A DNA stretch of 64,000 nt. Origin: Thermothielavioides terrestris NRRL 8126. Its lineage: Eukaryota; Ascomycota; Sordariomycetes; Sordariales; Chaetomiaceae. Where the stretch lies: assembly GCF_000226115.1 (NCBI RefSeq), contig NC_016460.1:2914001-2978000 (forward strand), given 5' to 3'. Both the position numbers and the translations under genes were made by a program. How positions within the stretch are numbered: the first letter of the stretch is position 1; the number at the start of each line of letters is the position of its first letter. Positions 56,291 through 64,000 of the stretch are shown here, in pieces. The notes beneath the pieces are model-generated. The model saw nothing but the letters and a program-made list of their open reading frames with translations. It was not told where the DNA came from and did no database searches.

Positions 56291-58795
56291 TCATAACACA
56301 TCGTCGATGGACCGCACAATAGGCGTCTCGCCCTTGGTCGGAGGGCTGCGCGGATCGGCGATCTGTGTCGTTCGACCGAATGGGTAGAACGGATCGCGAG
56401 GAAACAGGGTCTCGCGCGGCGAGAACACGCCGTCGCTTGGAGTCGGCGGCACCTCGACGAACTGCATCCCCGGGAGCCCGGAAAACGACTGATGGATCGG
56501 GTTGTTGGTCATGGTTTCTGCGCGTGGTGACATCAGTGCCGCATCGTCGGGGAAGCTTCGCATGACCCTGACGCGCCGTTCTGGAGCCGGCTCTTCCTCC
56601 GCTACGGGCTTGGGCTTCGGTGGAGACGGATCGAGATTGAGAGACGTAAACCGCAAGCCACCGAGCCGCGACCCGAACCTGTGCGCACCAAATCCCGGCG
56701 AAGGTGGTGGTCTCGGGAATGAAGGATTCGATGGCGGGAGCCCGGGCGACATGGGCGGCCGCGAAATATCGGGCGGGACCAGTCCGGGCGACGGCGGCGG
56801 TCTCGATATTGGCGCGGGAGCATGCTTCGTTAATCGTGGCGGTTTCAACAACATCGGAGGCGCAAGCCCTGGTGAGGGCAAAGGCTGCGAGGGCAAAGAC
56901 GACGATGTGGACGCCGAGTCGGCTTCCTTGGGCGCAAGAACAGAGTCGAGATTGAAGCGACCGAACTTGCCTGGGTCCGACTCGTCCTCCTTTTCGGACC
57001 ACGAAAAGCTCGACGGTGCAGAGGAAGGGCCTGGTGAGATCGGCTCGCCTCGGTTTGGAGTAGAGTTCCCCCGGGCCCGGGCCGGACTCCGCTCGGGGCT
57101 TACACTTTTCGAGGCCGGTCCGTCGGGCGGTAGCGGGGCGGAGAGCGGCTTCTTTGGTGCCACCTCGATGTTGTCCGCCGACAGGGTCGCGCGGTGCTTT
57201 GTCGGGCTTCTTCCCGACCGCGGCTTCAAGCCGGCACTAGACGCGAGCCTCCTCTTGGAAACCTCCTTTTGGAAGTCCTGCAGCGAGTACATCAGTCTCA
57301 TGTTCGGGCTTATCCACCGACTCTTCGCCTGAGCGGCATAGTAGGCGTCGTTGACGCTCAGTTCCGGGTTCTGGTACAGGCCGTAGGCGATAATCAGGCT
57401 CGCCGATCTGCTGGCGCCTTGCTGGCAGTGTACAAGCACCTTCTTCCCTTCCTTCGTGCGCTTGTCAATCGTCTCGCACAACATCATCAAATCCTGAGTG
57501 ATGTCTGTATTGTGGTCCCAGGGCATGTGGATGTACTCCGGCTCCTTCAAAGGCTGGGCCTTAGGGGTTGTTGGCGTGTCGCCACCGGCCTCGTCAGGGA
57601 AGTACTCATAGGCGGTGGTGAAACTGGCGGTTGTCACTGCAGTGTCCGGAATCGGAGAGTCCTCGGCGGGGGTCTCCTTGATACTTGGCGATCTTTGCCT
57701 GCTCTTGGCGGCCTGAAAGGGGTTGGAGACTTCGCGGGCGACGTTGATGACGACGTCGAAGCGAGCCGCCTCTTCTGCGGTCGGCTCCAAGTAGAGATAG
57801 ACGCTGTCGCCGTAGATGGCGATCGGGCCATCTGGATACCCGGGGGACTTTTGGTCCTCATTATTCTCAACCTCGTGGTAGGGCTCCGTGTCAAAGGCAG
57901 TGCGATTAGCGATCTGCGGCCGTATTGGCGAATCCTCCTCCGTGATGGTCGAATCCAGCCCAGCGGTGCCGGGCGGCCGCGGCGGGCGGAAAAAAGACGA
58001 AAGCCCAGACTCGTTGCGCTCCAGGACGGTCGGTATTGTCATGCCGCCAGCTGGGCCGAACGTTGCAGACCTCAGACCCGACAGCATCTGCGGCGTCGAC
58101 GCCGAGTGTTTCAGGGCACGGCGCTGCAAAATCGGAGCGACGGTGGGCGACCTGGGCACCTCGAGGGTCGTGCGCGCGATGAGGTCGGAGGAGTTTGTCT
58201 TGATGCTGAGCTGACTAGGCTTCCGCTTCATGGGGGCGATCATGGGCTTGATGAACGACGGCGACGAGGGTTCCGATAGCAGGGAGGAGGAAAGAGAGCC
58301 CGAGGGTGTTTGGATGGAAAGACCCTTCATGTTTTTGAGCCGTCTGGGTGCCGGCGATGTCCTGGGCCGATCCTGGTTCGGGTCCGAGACGCTCAGCGTG
58401 GCCATGTTGGATAACCCCGCAAAGGAGGTCGGAGCGAAGCTTGGCAGGTGCGTTCGATTAACGGGAGAATCAGGAGACGAGGACGGAGACGGGTCGGAGA
58501 GGTCGGACGAGTCAGTGCATGAGACGGTTGTTGTGGGAGAGGAGTCTGCCGACTCGGTCGTCTGGGTTGATGTGCTATCGTTGTGCCTGTGGGCGGAATC
58601 CGTGGGCAAGGCGCCGGGCCTTGCTGCCGACCGCGAATCTCCGGGCAACTTTGCGTCCTCCATGACCAGCTTGGGGTCGACTATCGTGACGGGATTCGAC
58701 TGGTCCAGGTCCGTGATCCCGCTGTCCACCTCGTAGACGGACATGATGGAGGGTATTTGGTCCTCGAACAACCGTCGTGCCACGGCCGAAGGCAT
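56291..58795 (-). CDS. Dual-specificity protein phosphatase (Msg5-like MAPK phosphatase, putative)
   Basis: Removes phosphate from Tyr and Ser/Thr, most likely on a MAP kinase. A single exon of 834 residues runs from ATG 58795; the frame is open up to 59080 but its first codon there is GTG, and ATG at 58744 is an alternative. The catalytic loop is VHCQQGASRSA (His456, Cys457, Arg463), preceded by PWDHNTDI with the general-acid Asp and followed by a helix typical of DSPs (LIIAYGLYQNPELSVNDAY). The catalytic domain is split by a Ser/Pro-rich insertion (about 380-430). Long disordered tails flank it. Two basic-hydrophobic stretches ending LSI (151-161 and 190-198) resemble MAPK docking sites. 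The family is sure; the kinase partner is inference. Confidence 0.88.
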   Translation of the reverse strand: MPSAVARRLFEDQIPSIMSVYEVDSGITDLDQSNPVTIVDPKLVMEDAKLPGDSRSAARPGALPTDSAHRHNDSTSTQTTESADSSPTTTVSCTDSSDLSDPSPSSSPDSPVNRTHLPSFAPTSFAGLSNMATLSVSDPNQDRPRTSPAPRRLKNMKGLSIQTPSGSLSSSLLSEPSSPSFIKPMIAPMKRKPSQLSIKTNSSDLIARTTLEVPRSPTVAPILQRRALKHSASTPQMLSGLRSATFGPAGGMTIPTVLERNESGLSSFFRPPRPPGTAGLDSTITEEDSPIRPQIANRTAFDTEPYHEVENNEDQKSPGYPDGPIAIYGDSVYLYLEPTAEEAARFDVVINVAREVSNPFQAAKSRQRSPSIKETPAEDSPIPDTAVTTASFTTAYEYFPDEAGGDTPTTPKAQPLKEPEYIHMPWDHNTDITQDLMMLCETIDKRTKEGKKVLVHCQQGASRSASLIIAYGLYQNPELSVNDAYYAAQAKSRWISPNMRLMYSLQDFQKEVSKRRLASSAGLKPRSGRSPTKHRATLSADNIEVAPKKPLSAPLPPDGPASKSVSPERSPARARGNSTPNRGEPISPGPSSAPSSFSWSEKEDESDPGKFGRFNLDSVLAPKEADSASTSSSLPSQPLPSPGLAPPMLLKPPRLTKHAPAPISRPPPSPGLVPPDISRPPMSPGLPPSNPSFPRPPPSPGFGAHRFGSRLGGLRFTSLNLDPSPPKPKPVAEEEPAPERRVRVMRSFPDDAALMSPRAETMTNNPIHQSFSGLPGMQFVEVPPTPSDGVFSPRETLFPRDPFYPFGRTTQIADPRSPPTKGETPIVRSIDDVL

Positions 58796-61700
58796 GTTCG
58801 GTGGCTCAGAAGGCAAGAGTGGCTGTAGCTTTCCGGATCGCCAAACGCGCCCGGCCTGACCTCCTTGTAGTTCAATCGGGCCACAGCCACCTTTTGTCCG
58901 GGAAGAGGGCGGCCGCCTGGTCTCGTGGCCTGCGCGCCGTCTGATAGTCGCCTGGGGGGGTGTGGGGTCAGAAAACAGAGGGTGCTTCAAATGCTCCGAG
59001 GCGCTCGATGACGTTGAGGCTGATTGCGATTGCACGCTCTTGCCGTAGAAAAAAAAAATGCGAGTAATTAGGTTGGGCACAGCGGGACAGCGCTGCTGAA
59101 TCCTTGCCGTGCTCCGTGTGAAGTGTCAAGCGGGGCGAAGAGCACAAGTCCACCGATGGCACGAGCTGCCTGCGACCGAGTAGACCGCTGCCAGGCACAG
59201 TGCGTTGTTGGGACGACGCTTGGATGCGGAGGCAAAGCACACGATCGCAAAACAACGGGCGGGCGACCCCAGAGTCGGCGGTAAACTTGACGGAGGCTGG
59301 GGGCGGTGATCTTGCGCAAAGACTGCGGCGCAGCCGAGCGGGGGAGCGCAAGGGTCAACGGATCGGAATCAACGAAACAGTGAAGGAGTGGAAGGCGAAG
59401 AGGCCGTCGTCAATACATGGTCCGGTCGTCGAAACAATCGGTGCACTGGGAACTCGTGAGAGGTCGAACACCAGGTCGGCGGTCGGAGCGATTGTCGACT
59501 CGGTCGGTCCCTGGGCAAAGAGGAATTGGCGGCTCGAAGAGCGGCTAGGGGTCCTTTGTCTCAGTCCGAGTCTTCTCTCTCGCGCTCTCTCTCTCGGTTC
59601 CTCCCTCTTTCGCTCCCTCTCTTCTCGTTCTCTCGGCGTCTTGGCGGCTGCCACGTTCCGTCCCTTTCGACAACCTTTGCAACCGGTAGGGGGAAGGGTG
59701 GAAGGAGAGAGAACTGCGTGTGGGAGGCAGGGAAGAAAATGAGAACACGAATTGGCAGGGCCGGGAAGTGCTGGTGCTGGCAGTGCAAGGATGGGCGCAC
59801 GACTGGAGAATCAAGGGGCCAGGATGGGGGCCACCAGAAGCGCTGAAGGGCAAAATTCGGGGGAAACAGGCCGGGACGGACGGGACGGGCGAGGCGAAGA
59901 CAGCCTGGGCAGGCAGAGTGGCAGAGCTTGGAAAGCGCAGGCACTGGCACGCATTCCCACCTCGAACAACCCCCGGCTCCTGTCGTTGCTGAGCAGCACC
60001 AGCGTCCGTGACCAGGGATGAGAAGACGGGGTTCCAGGTATGGAGGGGCGAGCCACCGCCCTGGTCAGTGGCCAGCTCGCTCGCTCCCGCCTGGGCGTCG
60101 TGCAGGGGCTGCTGGGCTGCCAAGTGGGCCGCGGGGGACCATTCTAACCAATGGCGGCCCGTTGTGCGGGACCCCGCCTCCTGGTGCAGAGCGCTGGCGG
60201 CTAGTCGCCTTTGCGACTTGCTTGCTTTCAAACATCCCAGGCTAAAAATAGCCGGTGCGACCAATCGACGCAAATTTGTCGGCACTCCTGATTGGGAGCG
60301 CGACCCGGCTTCATGTGCTTCTGGCCAATCAACCACAGCCAGAGCAAGCAGCCCTGGTCCTCCTTCCGCTCCTCGCTCTGTCGTTCTGGATCCCGCCCGA
60401 TCGAGAGACGAGCGAAGAAAAAGGACTCCGATGAAGCTCTCCGTCCCTCGCGGAGTGAGCAAAATCCATGCATAGGACGGTACTGCGAGCGAAGCCCATT
60501 TCTAACCAAACTCCGGCATCACCGCATTTTGCGTTGAGTAATCTGTCCTTCTTCCTCTCCGACCACAAGGGGAGCCCATTAACACAGACGCGTTCGCACT
60601 GGGATATCCTTGGTCTAGATGCACTCCCCATTCTATTGATAGCAAAGATTACGGATTACTCCGTACAGAGGGGTTAAACTGGAGTGCCTGTGGCTGTCCC
60701 GCCAGAGATTGGCTTGACTTGCAAGGCTTAGGCCCTGTTGGCGCGTCTTACGGCGCGCTGGTGCTGGCTCTGGTCAACGTGAGGTCTGTTGGGCAAGTCG
60801 CATGGGGAAGTTGAGCTGGTCCACGGTGTAGTCACTAGTAACTGCTCAACGCCTCCCTTCGCCGCGTGATGAGGTAACGGGCGGCCGCGGTCCGGTTATT
60901 CATCCCATTGTTCTCCCGGGAGGCTCCCATTGTCTTACCCAGCGCGGAGCCGTGCCGCACGGCTCCAGAAAAACGCCGCGACCGGCCGGCAAAGGAGGGC
61001 GGAGAAATGCAAGAAGCCGCGCAGGATTGTTTACATATGGCCTTGAATGCCGTGTCGGACCGTTGTCCATAATTTACTCGATAGTTGCTATAAAACTGAA
61101 GCTGTTGTTGAGCTCAGGGACCCGTTAACTCTTTGGCTGTTCACCAAGGGGGAGGTTCAACTCGGAGCAATGTCAAACTCGGCCCGCGTTCTTACACCAG
61201 TGATCGATGGTAGCGGCTGCAAGAGGCGTGTCGCTGATTAACGACTCACTATTCCCGGACCAGGAGATTTGTTTGGTTTATATTTACCCGTCTTAGCACA
61301 CCATGTGTTCGCGGTAGTTGATGATTGTTCCAACTTTGGCTCCGAAAAGGCAGAGCTCCCGCTTCGGGCAATTGGCCAGGCGGGTCCTGGAGATCTGAAA
61401 CGAGGCGGGTTCGATGAACGGGCGGGAACCTGGCACGTGCGTGCTCACCACTTGTTCAATCTCGCTTGTTCGTTAGTTGTTTCGCGCGAGTGGAGGTGAG
61501 GCGCTCTCCGGCTGCGCTTACCAGGCGAGGAGATCCCGTCCCGTCCATCCAACCAGCACCACGAAAAGGGAGAAGTTTGGGGCCAATGTGACAGTGGCAA
61601 CGCCAACTGCAGAGCCTCGCACCAGCGGAGCTACACTACACTATTCCACATGTACGGATTACTTTATCTGATTATCCCAGAGTGTACATACAAATGGGTG

Positions 61701-64000
61701 AGGACTCCCACCTCTCCGCAATCGCGCCCCTGAGATCCGGCCTGCGCCCAGCCAACCGAGCCTGCGATCCAGCTCCCCAGCTCCAAAATGCGTCAAAACC
61801 ATGCTTTGAGGAGATCCAGTGGCTGTGCGGCAGTCTGGCATTACGCGGCCCGATCGCATGAACATTGCGCCGAGGAAACGAGGTTGACGCATGTCTGGAC
61901 CGCTCGCGCAGCTTTGAAGTGTCAGCACTATATCATAGTATTTACTGCACTACAGCCTTTTACCTGACACGAGGCAATGCGCAGCCATATCAGTCATCTA
62001 CCTCTGACTCCGAACTATCGTGGGTTGCCTGGTTGGCAAATGCGAAGGCCGCGGCGGTGGCGAGTCGAGACGAGGCAGTGAGCACAGGTCGTGTTCCAGA
62101 CGGGTGGAGTGGATGCCTCGTTGGGCACTGCCAGGACGAGACAACTTACTCTACCAAGTCGGCTTTCTGCGGCAGCAATCCTCCCGACGGGTTGCGAGAC
62201 ATTCCAGTCTTGGCCGAGTCATTTGATTCTCGGTCGGCCGATTGCCCTCAGTTTCCCGACAGACAGACAGCCCAAATGTCTCGCTGCGGTGCCGTTCCGG
62301 CCCCGGATATGAGGCAGTGAGCACGCCGTCAGCCGCCTCGCGCAAGCCTCGCCTCGCGCAGGTGGAGAGGAGATGGAGAGGAGCTCTTTGATGCAGATCT
62401 GTGACAAGCTCACCGACTCGCCGTCTGTGCCCGCTACCTGGCACGCCACTCCCACAAAGAATCCATCCCATCTTCGCCGACTAGTCGCGGAGTTGCCAAG
62501 AAGAGGCGTCAGCGGCGAGAACCGATCGCGGGCTCTGCGACCACGAACATTCTCTGCAGCGCATCAACACGACGGCACAAAGAGAGCTATGACACTATCC
62601 CAGCAGGCCGGTAGCTACCCGCTCTTTTGCCAGCCGCATGGTTGCACTGATTCTAGCAAGCGTCAGGCGCTTTCCTTGTCCTATCTGCCACCAGAATATC
62701 CAAGCTCGGCCCACGGTATGATGGGAGAATCTCCGAAGCCTGTCTCTCGTCCCAACTCCGCCCCGAGTTCCTAGAGCCAGTGCGCCTGCCGAGACAGTCG
62801 CTTGACGATCGATCGGCCCAGCTGCCGAGCCGGACACGCAGACACGCTGACGCTGCTAAGTCACTCCACATACTGCACCCCGTCGTGACATCGGCGACGC
62901 GGGGTCAGCTGCGCGATCGAGGTAGTTGTCTAACGCGTTTTGGACAACAATACTGTGGGAGTGGCGTGCTGGTTGATTATGTGATACAGAACGGAGTACA
63001 CAACGGCTACGGATGCCCATGTGCTAGATGCGCACCCCCCTGCATCTTGCAAGTTCCATTGGTATATTCCGTACTATCGTGAACTACTTGAAATTGAGTT
63101 CTGTTTCGTCTCGGCTAGGGAGTTACCTCTCTCCTCAAACGCGAGAAAACATGGCTTGTCCACCACCCGATGTTGCTTCTTTTCGAACCCGAACTGCTTG
63201 CGGGCATCGAGCGTTTCGTGGGCCCGTCGGCCAAAGAACGGTGATTCGCCAATGGCTCTCGCGAGACCTGCTAAGATACAAGGGTCGCTCCCCGCTCCCT
63301 GCTCGGTTCCACGGGCCCCAGTTGGTGGGCGCTCTTCTTCTCCGTCGCCGTCCCCGTCCCTACCAGCGGGCTGTCTTCCCGGGCAGCGGCATTACACACC
63401 ACGGCCCTACCTTTGCGTACTGACTGCAATCTTCTGATTCATCGAAATAAGGACCGTCAGACGACGGGATGATCAAACGAATGGCTAGCTAGCTCCATCG
63501 ACAAACCGGTCAACGTTCTTGATTATATCATTCTCGCTTTTCTTCCAGCAGGACGGGGGAGTGCACAAAGGATGTAACCGCACGTTCCGCGCCGTCTCCG
63601 TCTTCCCTGCATCTTCAGGAGGGAGGATTTCGGTGCGGGGCCGCGATGCAACATCAGAAACTCCTTCCTCCTGGCATCTGCATTGGTGGCTTGCGCTTTG
63701 GCCTGCACGCAAGCACTTTCGGTGATTTTACCGCGTAATTACGGATAGGGGATCTCTGCTGGTGCTGGCTGCAAATGTCGGGCAAGCACCAGCGCCGGAG
63801 TGAGACCTGGCGTGTGGAGTTGTTGCACCGAAGACTGGCGGTTCAAGCTCACCGTACGGATTATGTTCCCGAGTGTTTTAGTTGCCACAGTATGACAAGA
63901 ACGGGTAGGTGCCTAAGATACCTAAGGTACCTAGTGTACGGATTACTACAGTGGTAGTGTTGGATGTGAGTTGCAGAACTCATATGGATGCCCAAACTGA
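58796..64000. other. Right-end 5.2 kb, no recognisable gene
   Basis: The first 1-1.5 kb should be promoter and leader of the phosphatase; a CTCTCT-rich block lies at 59570-59630. Beyond that no frame resembles a known family. TACGGATTA occurs at 60650-60658, 61653-61661, 63855-63863 and 63937-63945, and ACTCCGTA at 60658-60665. Near 63915 there is a CCTAAG/CCTAAGGTACCTAG cluster. Confidence 0.6.

Noticed and set aside
57194..58279. 361-codon + frame opposite the phosphatase
   Set aside because: GC-rich shadow frame. The catalytic HCxxGxxR loop is on the other strand.

Overview
The window reads as a filamentous ascomycete chromosome, most likely Sordariomycetes/Sordariales and possibly Chaetomiaceae. 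The reasons are GC-rich coding sequence, short GT-AG introns (mostly 50-130 nt), long spacers, a PRE-1 type pheromone receptor, and repeat variants that look like mild repeat-induced point mutation (RIP). The genus is an inference; no marker gene was searched. Seventeen protein-coding genes are supported. I saw no rRNA, tRNA or CRISPR array.

Left part (1-19.9 kb): an empty 4.4 kb, then the methionine-salvage enzyme UTR4 (+). Next come BMT2 (25S rRNA methyltransferase, -) and RPL25/uL23 (+), which diverge from a 299 bp promoter. TIM8 (-) and a CorA magnesium transporter (-) follow. SPC1 (signal peptidase subunit, +) and RBX1 (cullin RING protein, -) converge. The last gene is a proline-rich protein with a PNRC/Edc1-type decapping motif (+).

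Middle part (19.9-38 kb): TDP1 (+, nine exons), then three neighbouring mitochondrial genes: CRD1 (cardiolipin synthase, +), MTO1 (tRNA wobble-uridine modification, -) and RIM1 (mitochondrial SSB, -). The Ste3-class receptor PRE-1 (+) and a PAS kinase (-) follow and converge.

The 38-44.4 kb stretch has no gene. It holds a 2.2 kb fold-back structure (41019-43215): two inverted arms of about 248 bp, with the outer 214 bp roughly 98% identical, around two unrelated minisatellites (28 bp and about 38 bp units). This is the most unusual object in the window.

Right part (44.4-64 kb): an intronless F-box/LRR gene (+) with a long CTTT tract just after its stop, a 3.9 kb empty spacer, a triple-KH RNA-binding protein (+), the ER UDP-galactose transporter HUT1 (+), a large Msg5-like dual-specificity phosphatase (-), and a final 5 kb without a recognisable gene.

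Short motifs recur in the spacers: the palindrome TAACGTTA (eight exact copies seen), and TACGGATTA and TACGGAGT (five exact copies of each). Exon coordinates were worked out by hand from frame continuity, splice consensus and family similarity. No alignment, expression data or database search was available.
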